A DNA stretch of 31,380 nt from Actinomycetes bacterium (GCA_021785095.1 JAJYGM010000068.1:1-31380); one strand, 5' to 3'; positions 1 through 7,660 are shown, numbered from the stretch's first letter. Program-made: numbers and translations. Notes: generated by a model not told the origin, from the sequence alone.

Positions 1-524
1 CCATAGGTGTCGAACATGCGGTCCATCTCGCCGACGTAACGGGCGCCGAGGGGCGAATCGAGGATGGCGGGATCGCGGATGTAGCGGTAGTGCCCGCTCG
101 GAAGGCGCGTGTCATAGGGGATGTACCGGGTCGACTGCTCGAGGTACGACATCAACCTGCCCCGCTCGAGGATCTTCGTGAGGAGGTTGGACGACTGCTC
201 GCAAGCGAGGTGGACGCCGCCGAGCTGGGCGACGGAGTCGTCCCCGTACTCGCTGAACACGCGCTCGTAGAGGTCCTCCGCTCGGCGCAGGCCGACTGTG
301 GCGTCGAGGCTCGTGTCACCGGTGACGTCGAGGTCGTCCACGAATTCGTCGAGGAACAGGCGCCGCAGGCTCTTCGGCGAGCGGGAGTACCGGGCGAAGA
401 GCGCCCCCTTCACGACTTCGGGCAGGTTGACGAGGGCGAACACCGGCCCGTCGAGGTTCGTGAAGTACCGCGAGAGCAGTGCCCGCTCGTCGGCGGTGAA
501 GGTCTCGGGCCCTGTCAGCGACAT
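1..524 (-). CDS. ThyX-family (FAD-dependent thymidylate synthase-like) protein, 5' part only
   Basis: The first 174 codons are visible; the gene runs off the window at base 1. Reading from ATG at 524, the protein has a ThyX-like segment at residues 121-134, RGRLMSYLEQSTRY, matching the ThyX signature RHR-x7-S with Gly for His at 122 and Leu where Asn is usual at 126. ThyX enzymes make dTMP from dUMP with FAD and methylenetetrahydrofolate. The preceding region (ARYSRSPKSLRRLF, residues 44-57) resembles actinobacterial proteins annotated as long ThyX-like proteins. The altered motif leaves catalytic activity uncertain, and a second ThyX domain downstream cannot be seen. It starts 13 nt after the helY stop codon on the same strand, with a TAATCT box 9 nt upstream of the ATG. 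Family membership is fairly secure; function is not. Confidence 0.7.
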   Translation of the reverse strand, partial: MSLTGPETFTADERALLSRYFTNLDGPVFALVNLPEVVKGALFARYSRSPKSLRRLFLDEFVDDLDVTGDTSLDATVGLRRAEDLYERVFSEYGDDSVAQLGGVHLACEQSSNLLTKILERGRLMSYLEQSTRYIPYDTRLPSGHYRYIRDPAILDSPLGARYVGEMDRMFDTY

Positions 525-533
525 GCCCCGCTG

Positions 534-539
534 AGATTA
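534..539 (-). promoter_or_regulatory. Candidate -10 box for the ThyX-like gene (TAATCT)
   Basis: Read on minus, TAATCT lies 9 nt upstream of ATG 524 and contains the helY stop codon TAA (537-539). There is no Shine-Dalgarno between it and the ATG, so transcription from here would give a leader of about 0-3 nt. No convincing -35 is visible. This is an inference from position and from similar boxes elsewhere in the window. Confidence 0.4.
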
Positions 540-2699
540 CGAGGCGCTCGCGCCGCGAGCGTGGATACCCGTGGCGGGCGCCTCGGTGGCGGAGCCCGAG
601 GCGGTGTCGGGGCCCTCCACGGTCACCTGGGAGGACGCCGCCACGACTCCGCGAAGAAGGCGCCGCGCCGCTCCTTCCGCCGCCTGACGCGTCTGCGGGG
701 AGGGGGCGACCGAGGCCACCTGGCGCAGGAGGTCGATGACCTGTTTCATGTTGCGCACGAAGTCGCCTCCGGTCATGACGGCCCGGACGGCGCGGCGCGG
801 GCCGGGCTTACGCCCCGGGCTGGCGGGGGCGAGCACCCGTCGCAGCTCTCTTCCCCGTGCCCAGTCGCGGGTGATCAGTGCAAAGCCGGGATCGATCCCG
901 CGCGTGAGCGGCAGGGATCTCGACCGCTCGTCCTCCCCGAGCTGCTCGGCGACTTCGCCGATGGCGAGCAGGCGCTCCGAGACGGTCCCGGGCGGGACGT
1001 CCGGGCTCCCCTCGCGCTCGCGCCGCGACTCGAAGCAGAAGGCGGACACGACCGCCGCCATCGCCGCCGGCTCTAGCCCGTCGAGCAGCCCGCGCCGCAG
1101 GCTCTCGGCCACGAGGAGATCGGCCTCGTGGTAGATCCCCGCCAGCATCTCGCCGTCGGCCGTCACAGACCAGCCGCGGACGTACCCCCGGTCCGCCAGC
1201 ATCCCGAGCACGCTCGTCAGCTGGCCCCCGAGATCCTCCTCGGAGAGCCACTGCGCGAACGACGAGGTCACGATGCGATACGCCTCGGCACGCTCGAAAC
1301 GCCGGACCAAGCTGATGGCCAGGTTGTACGTCGGGCGGAACGACGAGGTGAGCGCTCTCCCCGGAGCGCCCGCGAGGCGCGCCACGTCGTCGAAGGTGTG
1401 AAACGGCGAGGCGAGCACGACGGCGTAGCCGACCTCGTCGATGCCGCGCCGGCCGGCCCTTCCGGTGAGCTGCGTGTACTCGCCAGGAGTCAGCTCCTGG
1501 TGCCCGGCACCGGAGAACTTCGAGAGCTCCTCGATGACGACCGACCGCGCAGGCATGTTGATACCGAGAGCGAGGGTCTCGGTCGCGAACACGGCCTTGA
1601 CGAGAGCCTCGGAGAAGCACTGCTCCACCGCCTCCCGGAACGGCGGCACCATGCCGGCGTGGTGCGGGGCGAGCCCTGACTCGAGGGCCGTCGCGAACCG
1701 GCCGTAGTCAAGGACGCTCAAGTCGTCGTCGGAGAGCGCATCGACGTGCTCCTCGACGATCTCGCGGATGCGCGCCCGCTCGGCTGACGTCGTGAGCTTC
1801 AAGCCCTCCTCGAGGCAATACCGCACGGCCTCGTCACAGCCTGCGCGAGAGAAGATGAAGTAGATCGCCGGGAGAAGGTCGACCTCGTCGAGGCGCTCGA
1901 CCACCTCTGTTCTCCTCGGCCGGTACGAGCGAGCGCGGCCGTGCGTGGTGTGGAGCACGCGCGATCGGGGCCGGCGCACGTGGGGCCCGTGGCGCGCCAT
2001 GAGCTCGTCGAGCTCGATCGCGCGCGGGTTCGGCTTGCCGTCGAGGAAGACCGGCAGCAGGTGGATGCGCTCGGAGCTCCGGTCGCCGATCGCGAACAAG
2101 TCGTGGAGCGCCACCGGGCGGCGCTCCTCCCGCACGATGCCCGTGTCACCGCGGACCGTGCCGATCCAGGCTGCAAGGTCGCCGGCGTTCGCGACCGTCG
2201 CCGACAGGCAGACGAGCCTCACCTCCGGCGGCGCGCCGAGGATCACCTCCTCCCAGACGCCGCCGCGGTACGGGTCCTCCAAGTAGTGCACCTCGTCGAG
2301 CACCACATAGCCGAGACGGGAGAGCGAGGTGCGTTCGGCGTGGATCATGTTTCGCAGCACTTCGGTCGTCATGACGACGACGGGCGCCTCGCCGTTGATC
2401 GAGTTGTCGCCGGTGAGGAGGCCGACCTGACGAGCGCCGTACCGGCGCACCAGGTCGCCGAACTTCTGGTTCGAGAGCGCCTTGAGCGGCGTCGTGTAGA
2501 AGGCCCGGACGCCTTCGGCGAAGGCCCGGTGGACGGCGTACTCCGCCACGACGGTCTTGCCGGCACCCGTCGGCGCCGTGACGAGCACCGAGCGCCCCGA
2601 GTCGAGCAGGTCCATCGCCGCCAGCTGGAACGGATCGAGCGGGTATGGGTACGAGCGCTCGAAGGCGGTGCGCAGGTCGAGGGGGTTCGGGCGGCTCAC
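537..2699 (-). CDS. helY: Ski2-like DEVH-box ATP-dependent RNA/DNA helicase (HelY type)
   Basis: 720 residues from GTG 2699. That GTG overlaps the tatC stop (GTGA, 2696-2699), so the start is set by translational coupling; the longer frame upstream is only a shadow of tatC. Helicase motifs are in order: Walker A APTGAGKT (42-49), DEVH (135-138), SAT (166-168), HHAGMVPPFR (346-355), and motif VI QLTGRAGRRGID (410-421). The C-terminus looks like a DSHCT-type domain (GDFVRNMKQVIDLLRQV). The family (HelY, Ski2, Mtr4) unwinds RNA or DNA with ATP and is linked to RNA processing. It is shorter than mycobacterial HelY as I recall it (about 900 residues). The position after tatA-tatC matches the M. 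tuberculosis order. Residues 232-262 form an Arg-rich insertion. Confidence 0.92.
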   Translation of the reverse strand: MSRPNPLDLRTAFERSYPYPLDPFQLAAMDLLDSGRSVLVTAPTGAGKTVVAEYAVHRAFAEGVRAFYTTPLKALSNQKFGDLVRRYGARQVGLLTGDNSINGEAPVVVMTTEVLRNMIHAERTSLSRLGYVVLDEVHYLEDPYRGGVWEEVILGAPPEVRLVCLSATVANAGDLAAWIGTVRGDTGIVREERRPVALHDLFAIGDRSSERIHLLPVFLDGKPNPRAIELDELMARHGPHVRRPRSRVLHTTHGRARSYRPRRTEVVERLDEVDLLPAIYFIFSRAGCDEAVRYCLEEGLKLTTSAERARIREIVEEHVDALSDDDLSVLDYGRFATALESGLAPHHAGMVPPFREAVEQCFSEALVKAVFATETLALGINMPARSVVIEELSKFSGAGHQELTPGEYTQLTGRAGRRGIDEVGYAVVLASPFHTFDDVARLAGAPGRALTSSFRPTYNLAISLVRRFERAEAYRIVTSSFAQWLSEEDLGGQLTSVLGMLADRGYVRGWSVTADGEMLAGIYHEADLLVAESLRRGLLDGLEPAAMAAVVSAFCFESRREREGSPDVPPGTVSERLLAIGEVAEQLGEDERSRSLPLTRGIDPGFALITRDWARGRELRRVLAPASPGRKPGPRRAVRAVMTGGDFVRNMKQVIDLLRQVASVAPSPQTRQAAEGAARRLLRGVVAASSQVTVEGPDTASGSATEAPATGIHARGASAS

Positions 2700-3466
2700 T
2701 TGCCGAGGACGCGGCCGACCACGATCGCTCCCTCGTAGAACGCGAGGAGCGGGACGGCGAGCGCAAGCATGGAGAAGGGATCCGAGCTCGGTGTGATCAC
2801 GGCCGAGAAGATCACGATGAGCAGGATCGCCCAACGGCGGAACGACCGCAGTCCCCTGCTCGTGATGGCACCACCGAGCTCGAGGCCGACGAGGACGGCC
2901 GGGAACTCGAACGCGATCCCGAAGATCAGCACAAGCGCCATGAGGAGCGAGATGTAGGTCGCGGGCGAGAAGATCGACGTCACGTGTGGACCGGAGGACG
3001 AGATGAGGAACTGCAGGGCTCTCGGGTAGATGAGGAAGGCCACGACGGCTCCTGCGGCGAACAGGAGCACGCTCGAGATCACGAAGGGAAGGGCGTACCT
3101 TCGCTCGTTCGTCTTCAGCCCGGGCGTGACGAATCTCCACAGCTCGTACAGGATGACCGGCAGCGCGACCACGAGGCCGCCGTACGCGCACACGTTGAGG
3201 CGCGTCGTGAACCCCTCGAGCGGGGCGGTGATGAAGAGGGCCGGACAGCCGTGCATGTGCCGGTGGAGCGAGTGCAGGGCGTTGCAGTACGGCGTGGTGA
3301 GCAGGTCGAGCAACGGGTTGTAGACGACGTACACGGCGATGCCACCGACCACGAAGGTGACGAGCGAGATGATGAGGCGCCGGCGCAGCTCCCCGAGATG
3401 CTCGAGGAGGGTCATCGCGTCGGGTGACGGGCGCGCGGCCTGGCGTCGCTGCATCGTCCGGGCCAT
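2696..3466 (-). CDS. tatC: Twin-arginine translocase subunit TatC
   Basis: 256-residue polytopic membrane protein of the Tat system, which exports folded proteins. It begins with the conserved LLEHLGELRRR cytoplasmic segment and contains the LWRFVTPGL motif and about six hydrophobic helices. ATG 3466 is chosen because AAGGAG (3473-3478) lies 6 nt upstream; an in-frame TTG at 3469 would be too close. The first extracytoplasmic loop is unusually His-rich, with two Cys (a CNALHSLHRHMHGC segment). The stop overlaps the helY start by 4 nt. It follows tatA by 22 nt, so tatA-tatC-helY looks like one operon. Confidence 0.96.
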   Translation of the reverse strand: MARTMQRRQAARPSPDAMTLLEHLGELRRRLIISLVTFVVGGIAVYVVYNPLLDLLTTPYCNALHSLHRHMHGCPALFITAPLEGFTTRLNVCAYGGLVVALPVILYELWRFVTPGLKTNERRYALPFVISSVLLFAAGAVVAFLIYPRALQFLISSSGPHVTSIFSPATYISLLMALVLIFGIAFEFPAVLVGLELGGAITSRGLRSFRRWAILLIVIFSAVITPSSDPFSMLALAVPLLAFYEGAIVVGRVLGK

Positions 3467-3472
3467 CAACGA

Positions 3473-3478
3473 CTCCTT
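3473..3478 (-). promoter_or_regulatory. tatC ribosome binding site (AAGGAG)
   Basis: AAGGAG on minus ends 6 nt before ATG 3466. It decides between the ATG and the adjacent TTG at 3469. It lies in the 22-nt gap after the tatA stop. Confidence 0.75.
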
Positions 3479-3488
3479 GGTGCCGGCA

Positions 3489-4031
3489 CTAATTCCAGCT
3501 CGGGTCGTCGAGGTCGAGGCGCGCCTCTGCCCTGAGGACCGCTTCCGGCGACGTGGCCGGGACCGACGACAAGAACGACCCGCTTGCGTACCCCGGAGAC
3601 TCGGCCGCGCTCACGCTCCAGGAGGCCGGTACGCCGTTCGGCACGACGATCGGGCCCTCGTTGGGAGGCGGGGTCGTCGGCGATCTGCCGGACCGCTGCC
3701 ACTCGGAGCGGGCCGGCGGGTTCTCGCCGGCACCCCCTCCTTCTTCGACATCACCCTCGACCGCTCCCCCGGCCTCGGAGCCTCGGTCCGCCTCCTGCAT
3801 CATGCCGGTGAGATAGCCCGTGATCCCACGTGCCGGCATCCTCGGGATGGGCGGGAGATCCACGTCGGGCAAGGCGCTGCGGACCTCCTGCTCGAGGCGC
3901 TCGCGGAACAGGTTGAAGTCGCGCCAGAACGCCCCGATCTGCCGCGCGGCCTTCGGCAGGCGTTCAGGGCCGAGGATCACGAGGGCCAACACGAGGATGA
4001 CGAGCAACTTGGCGGGGTCGAGGCCGCCCAC
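3489..4031 (-). CDS. tatA: Sec-independent translocase protein TatA/TatB family
   Basis: 180 residues from GTG 4031. An N-terminal transmembrane helix (about residues 8-20) is followed by the hinge LGPERLPKAARQIG (20-33) and an amphipathic helix (to about 55), which is the TatA/TatB architecture. The Gly-Pro-Glu hinge with a charged helix is closer to TatB-type members; TatA versus TatB cannot be settled by eye. Residues from about 75 form a low-complexity Gly/Pro/Glu/Ser tail, longer than usual, that is probably disordered and cytoplasmic. It sits 21 nt downstream of pafA and just upstream of tatC, its functional partner. A TAGACT box 8 nt before the GTG suggests its own, possibly leaderless, promoter. 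Confidence 0.88.
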   Translation of the reverse strand: MGGLDPAKLLVILVLALVILGPERLPKAARQIGAFWRDFNLFRERLEQEVRSALPDVDLPPIPRMPARGITGYLTGMMQEADRGSEAGGAVEGDVEEGGGAGENPPARSEWQRSGRSPTTPPPNEGPIVVPNGVPASWSVSAAESPGYASGSFLSSVPATSPEAVLRAEARLDLDDPSWN

Positions 4032-4039
4032 GGCCGATC

Positions 4040-4045
4040 AGTCTA
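4040..4045 (-). promoter_or_regulatory. Candidate leaderless -10 box for tatA (TAGACT)
   Basis: TAGACT on minus, 8 nt before GTG 4031, lies in the 21-nt gap between the pafA stop and tatA. No Shine-Dalgarno is visible. Same architecture as the boxes before pafA and the 5438 gene. Confidence 0.4.
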
Positions 4046-4052
4046 CAGACGC

Positions 4053-5411
4053 TCAGATCGCGTCGATGAGGCGCTCGACGCGCTCGTCGTGCGATCGGAA
4101 GGGGTCCTTCAGCAACACGGTCCGCTGCGTCTGGTCGTTCAGCTTGAGGTGCACCCAGTCGACGGTGAAATCGCGCCGGCGCTCTTTCGCCCGGCGGATG
4201 AACTCGCCGCGAAGCCGTGCCCGAGTCGTCTCGGGCGGGTGCTCCATCGCCCGCTCGATGGTGTCGTCGTCCGTCACGCGATCAACCTGGTCGCGCGCCT
4301 GCATCAGGTAGAAGACGCCGCGGCGCCGGTCGACGTCGTGGTACTGGAGATCGAGGAGCGCGACCCGCGGGTGTCCGAGCGCGAGCTGGTGGCGCTGCCG
4401 GAACGCCTCGACGAGGCGGTGCTTGATGACCCAGTCGCACTCGCGGTCGAGGCTGAGCGGGTCCTTCTCGATGCCCTCGACGCAGTGCTGCCACATCTCG
4501 AGGGCGCGGTGCTCGAGTGGCGGGAGGCCCCGCTGCTCGTCGTAGCGGATCGCGCGCCCCAGGTACTCCTTCTGGATGTCGAGCGCGCTCGCCTCCCGCC
4601 CGTTCGCGAGCCGCACAGGCCGGCGACAGGTGATGTCGTGGCTGATCTCCCGGATCGCTCGGATCGGATCCTCGAGCGTGAGGTCGCGCAAGACGACGCC
4701 AGGCTCCTCGAGCATCCGGAGCAGGATGCTCGTCGCCCCGACCTTGAGGAACGTGGCGTACTCGCTCATGTTCGAGTCACCCACGATCACGTGCAACCGG
4801 CGGAAGCGCTCAGCATCGGCATGGGGCTCGTCGCGTGTGTTGATGATCGGGCGGCTCCGCGTCGTCGCCGAGGAGACGCCCTCCCAGATGTGCTCGGCTC
4901 GCTGCGAGAGGCAGAACATCGCCCCGCGAGCCGTCTGGAGGATCTTCCCGGCGCCCGCGTAGATCTGCCGCGAGACGAAGAAGGGGATCAGCACCTGGGC
5001 ATAGTGCGAGAAGTCGTCGCGGCGGCTCGTGAGGTAGTTCTCGTGGCAGCCGTAGGAGTTGCCGGCCGAGTCCGTGTTGTTCTTGAACAGGTAGACGACG
5101 CCGCGTATCCCCTCGTCGCGAAGGCGCGCCTCGGCGGAGCGAACGAGGCTCTCGAGGATCCGCTCCCCTGCCTTGTCGTGGGCGACGAGGTCCTCGATGG
5201 AGTCGCACTCGGGAGTCGCGTATTCGGGATGGCTCCCTACGTCGAGGTAGAGCCGGGCACCGTTCTCGAGGAAGACGTTGCTCGACCGTCCCCAGCTCAC
5301 GACGCGCCGGAACAGGTACCGTGCCACCTCGTCCGGGCTGAGGCGCCGCTGCCCGCGAAGCGTGCATGTCACGCCGTACTCGTTCTCCAGGCCGAATATC
5401 CGGCGCTCCAT
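4053..5411 (-). CDS. pafA: Pup-protein ligase PafA
   Basis: 452 residues, the same length as mycobacterial PafA as I recall it. It starts at ATG 5411, giving [13 protein letters not shown], the expected carboxylate-amine ligase N-terminus. PafA uses ATP to link the C-terminal Glu of Pup to lysines of target proteins. Visible motifs are GLENEYG (7-13, metal/ATP-binding Glu), [14 protein letters not shown] (55-68, with Asp57 matching the catalytic Asp), [31 protein letters not shown] and [13 protein letters not shown]. It lacks the Dop-loop insertion seen in the paralogue at 7659-9149. It diverges from a membrane-protein gene with 26 nt between start codons. pafB/pafC, which follow pafA in mycobacteria, are absent here. 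Confidence 0.97.
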   Translation of the reverse strand: MERRIFGLENEYGVTCTLRGQRRLSPDEVARYLFRRVVSWGRSSNVFLENGARLYLDVGSHPEYATPECDSIEDLVAHDKAGERILESLVRSAEARLRDEGIRGVVYLFKNNTDSAGNSYGCHENYLTSRRDDFSHYAQVLIPFFVSRQIYAGAGKILQTARGAMFCLSQRAEHIWEGVSSATTRSRPIINTRDEPHADAERFRRLHVIVGDSNMSEYATFLKVGATSILLRMLEEPGVVLRDLTLEDPIRAIREISHDITCRRPVRLANGREASALDIQKEYLGRAIRYDEQRGLPPLEHRALEMWQHCVEGIEKDPLSLDRECDWVIKHRLVEAFRQRHQLALGHPRVALLDLQYHDVDRRRGVFYLMQARDQVDRVTDDDTIERAMEHPPETTRARLRGEFIRRAKERRRDFTVDWVHLKLNDQTQRTVLLKDPFRSHDERVERLIDAI

Positions 5412-5419
5412 CGAGTTCA

Positions 5420-5429
5420 ACGGTAGCCT
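5420..5429. promoter_or_regulatory. Overlapping divergent -10 boxes (pafA leftward, 5438 gene rightward)
   Basis: Within 10 bp there is TACCGT on minus (5425-5420), 8 nt before ATG 5411 of pafA, and TAGCCT on plus (5424-5429), 8 nt before ATG 5438. The two hexamers share the TA step at 5424-5425 and are equally spaced from their start codons. This suggests a symmetric bidirectional promoter with leaderless or nearly leaderless transcripts. Only a GGGGCGG run directly before ATG 5438 could act as a weak ribosome site. Confidence 0.5.
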
Positions 5430-5437
5430 CGGGGCGG

Positions 5438-5833
5438 ATGCCACCCACCGGTCACATGAGACACCTGACGACGGTGCAGGGCTCGTTCCACGGGCGTGTC
5501 GTCGCGGCACGGCTCGGCGCCGAAGGCATCCTCGTCGAGCTGCGCGGAGTCTCGGACGGTCCCTATCCCCTGCAGGGGGCGGTGGACGTCTACGTGAGCG
5601 AAGACCAGCTCGCACTGAGCCGGGAGATCCTGCTCGCCGACGCTGTCGACGCCGCCGTCGACGTGGACCTCGTGGAAGCCGAGCTGGCGGGCGAGTCGCT
5701 CGGGACGCTCGTCGTCGAAGCCGTCGACCTCGACGTGCGCTACGCCAGACACACGAGCTGGCTCGGCGCAGCCGTCGCACTCGTGGTCGTGATCGCCCTG
5801 CTCGTGGTCGGCGTCGTCGCCATCACGGGGTGA
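5438..5833 (+). CDS. Unrecognised small tail-anchored membrane protein in the proteasome locus
   Basis: 131 residues from ATG 5438 (ATG 5456 is an alternative). I do not recognise a family. Residues 14-100 look like a soluble, beta-rich acidic domain, including [13 protein letters not shown] (48-60). Residues 108-130 form a single transmembrane helix ([20 protein letters not shown]) ending one residue before the stop, with basic residues before it (R101, R104, H105). That predicts a cytoplasmic domain anchored by its C-terminus. Third codon positions are almost all G or C along the frame, which supports real coding. It diverges from pafA, and its 3' end overlaps the prcA 3' end by 11 bp. The position suggests a link to Pup-proteasome function, but no function can be assigned. 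Confidence 0.75.
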   Translation: MPPTGHMRHLTTVQGSFHGRVVAARLGAEGILVELRGVSDGPYPLQGAVDVYVSEDQLALSREILLADAVDAAVDVDLVEAELAGESLGTLVVEAVDLDVRYARHTSWLGAAVALVVVIALLVVGVVAITG

Positions 5834-6539
5834 GGTCGCCGCTCGCCGTCGCCTCGCCGCTTGGTCCGAGCATCTCCTCGAGATCCCCGTTCTGGAGGCG
5901 CCGGAACGAGCGGCGGTCCTGCCCCTGCTCGAGCACGGCAACTTCGAGATCTCCCGGTCCGAGGCCGCGCTCGGGACCTGCCAGCGCCGCCACGCAATTC
6001 ACGAGCGCCTCCTGCATCGTCCAGCCTTCCTGATAGGAGGAGCTGAGGCGGGTGGTGATCGTGTCAGCGTCACCGCCGAGGCATGCGAAGCCGACCTCGT
6101 CGACAACCGTGCCGTCGTAGGCGATGTGGTACAGCTGGTGCGCGGACCCGGCCGGGTCCAGCTCCGCCACGAGGATCTCGACTTCGAGCGGTTTCATCTC
6201 GTGGGTGAACACCTGGCCGAGGTACTGGGCGTACAAGTTGGCGAGGGAGCGCGCGTCGACGTCCTCGCGTGAGTACGAGTAGCCCTTCGTGTCCGCGTGC
6301 CGGACGCCGGCGACGCGCAGCTGGTCGAACTCGTTGTACTTGCCGACCCCGGCGAACGCGACCCGGTCGTAGATCTCGCTGATCTTGTGCAGTGTCTTCG
6401 AGGGGTTCTCCGCGACGATGAGGACGCCGCGTTCGTAGCAGGCGGCTACGAGAGCCCGGCCGCGGGCGATGCCCTTCTGGGCGTACTCCGCCCGGTCCTT
6501 CATGACCTGCTCGGGCGCCACGTAGAACGGCATGCTCAT
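5823..6539 (-). CDS. prcA: 20S proteasome alpha subunit
   Basis: 238 residues. The N-terminus MSMPFYVAPEQVMKDRAEYA and the motifs RGVLIVAENPS, KISEIYDRVAFAGVGKYNEF and YAQYLGQVFTHEMKPLEVE match actinobacterial PrcA. Alpha subunits form the outer rings that gate the chamber and dock the Mpa ATPase. There is no N-terminal catalytic Thr, as expected. ATG 6539 overlaps the prcB stop (ATGA), the usual prcB-prcA coupling; ATG 6533 is a minor alternative. The C-terminal tail after about residue 200 is acidic and variable. Confidence 0.97.
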   Translation of the reverse strand: MSMPFYVAPEQVMKDRAEYAQKGIARGRALVAACYERGVLIVAENPSKTLHKISEIYDRVAFAGVGKYNEFDQLRVAGVRHADTKGYSYSREDVDARSLANLYAQYLGQVFTHEMKPLEVEILVAELDPAGSAHQLYHIAYDGTVVDEVGFACLGGDADTITTRLSSSYQEGWTMQEALVNCVAALAGPERGLGPGDLEVAVLEQGQDRRSFRRLQNGDLEEMLGPSGEATASGDLTP

Positions 6540-7423
6540 GGCGCGTCCACCCCTTCCACACCGGGCGCGGCCGGTCCATTCGGTAGGGGCCGCCGCAGGC
6601 TGTCGACGAGGGCGGCGAAGCGCTCCGCCACATCCTCGTCCTCCAACCTGCGGTACCCGTGCTCGTCGACCACGGCCACGACCGGGTAGATCCCCCGGAG
6701 CGGGTCCGGCCCGCCCGTGGCCGAGTCCTCGTCAGCGGCCTGGTAGAGCGCCTTCACGAGGAGCTCGACGGCCTCGTCCTCGGCGAGCTCGGGCGAGAAA
6801 CCGAGCTTGATCGTGTTCCGGGCGTCGCGGCCACCCGAGCCGGTGGCATAGAACTCGAGCTCTTCGTAGCGGCCGCCGACGAGGTCGAAGGAGAAGAGCC
6901 GACCGGAGCGGCGACGCTGGTCGTAGCCACCGAAAAGGGGCACGACGGCGATGCCCTCCATCGCGAGCGGCAGGTTCGCCCTGACCATCTGAGCGAGCTG
7001 GTTCGCCTTGCCCTCCAGGCTGAGGGTGGAGCCCTCGACCTTCTCGTAGTGCTCGAGCTGGGTCTGGAAGAGGCGCACCATCTCGATGGCTGGCCCGGCG
7101 GCACCGGCGATGCCGACTGCGGAGTGCCGGTCGGCCGGGAAGACCTTCTCGATCCCGCGATGGGCGATGGCGTGGCCTTCGGTCGCCCGTCGGTCTCCGG
7201 CCATGACGATGCCGCCTTGGAAGCGCAACGCCGCGATGGTCGTGCCGTGCACCACGCCCCTCAGCCCGTCCGGCGGCGACAGCCCCTGGACGCTCGCGCC
7301 CGCGCCACCGGGCTGGACGGCCGGCGCGCTGGCTGGAAGCTGCCCGGACACCTGCAGTCGCCGGATCAGCTCCGAGAAGCTGGAGCCCGGGTCCTGCCCG
7401 GGCGAGAAGAAGGGCAGCGTCAT
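6536..7423 (-). CDS. prcB: 20S proteasome beta subunit (proteolytic)
   Basis: 295 residues with a propeptide of about 60 residues ending VVHG, then TTIAALRF. Thr61 is predicted to become the N-terminal nucleophile after autocleavage at HG/TT, as in actinobacterial PrcB. Supporting motifs are GGIVMAGDRRATEG, AVGIAGAAGPAIEMVRLFQ, and ATGSGGRDARNTIK near the substrate pocket. Beta rings hold the threonine protease sites that degrade pupylated proteins. It starts 26 nt after pup and overlaps prcA by 4 nt. The propeptide is rich in Ala, Pro and Gly between residues 25 and 48. Confidence 0.97.
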   Translation of the reverse strand: MTLPFFSPGQDPGSSFSELIRRLQVSGQLPASAPAVQPGGAGASVQGLSPPDGLRGVVHGTTIAALRFQGGIVMAGDRRATEGHAIAHRGIEKVFPADRHSAVGIAGAAGPAIEMVRLFQTQLEHYEKVEGSTLSLEGKANQLAQMVRANLPLAMEGIAVVPLFGGYDQRRRSGRLFSFDLVGGRYEELEFYATGSGGRDARNTIKLGFSPELAEDEAVELLVKALYQAADEDSATGGPDPLRGIYPVVAVVDEHGYRRLEDEDVAERFAALVDSLRRPLPNGPAAPGVEGVDAP

Positions 7424-7449
7424 CGGCCCGCAGGCTACTGCGCGGCCGC

Positions 7450-7650
7450 CTACTCTCCGCCCTTTTGCACGTAGTTGCGGACGAACTCCTCGGCGTTGTC
7501 CTCGAGGACCTCGTCGATCTCGTCGAGGAGGTCGTCGATCTCCGCCTTCAGCTTCTCCCCCCGCTCGGTGGACGCTGCGGCCTCGTCCTCCTCGATCGTC
7601 TCCGTCTCCCGGCTCGGTGCCGGGCGCCGCTTCTGTTCACGTTCAGCCAT
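7450..7650 (-). CDS. pup: Prokaryotic ubiquitin-like protein Pup
   Basis: 66 residues, highly charged and predicted disordered in the N-terminal half. A helix-forming segment (about 33-56, KLKAEIDDLLDEIDEVLEDN) binds the Mpa coiled coil, and the end reads FVRNYVQKGGE. The C-terminal residue is Glu, encoded by GAG directly before TAG, so no deamidation is needed before PafA uses it; the M. tuberculosis form ends in Gln. A good ribosome site overlaps the dop stop codon. Gene order dop-pup-prcB-prcA is standard. Confidence 0.98.
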   Translation of the reverse strand: MAEREQKRRPAPSRETETIEEDEAAASTERGEKLKAEIDDLLDEIDEVLEDNAEEFVRNYVQKGGE

Positions 7651-7655
7651 GTCGT

Positions 7656-7660
7656 CTCCT
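7656..7660 (-). promoter_or_regulatory. pup ribosome binding site overlapping the dop stop codon
   Basis: AGGAG on minus, 5 nt before ATG 7650, shares two bases with the dop stop TAG (7659-7661). A ribosome ending dop would sit on the pup initiation site, so the two are probably translationally coupled. Confidence 0.75.

Noticed and set aside
2700..3191. N-terminal extension of the helicase frame
   Set aside because: Lies entirely within tatC in another frame; GTG 2699 with the GTGA overlap and the start of family similarity give the real start.
3339..5426. 695-codon open frame on plus opposite tatA and pafA
   Set aside because: Covers two well-identified genes; composition typical of an antisense shadow.
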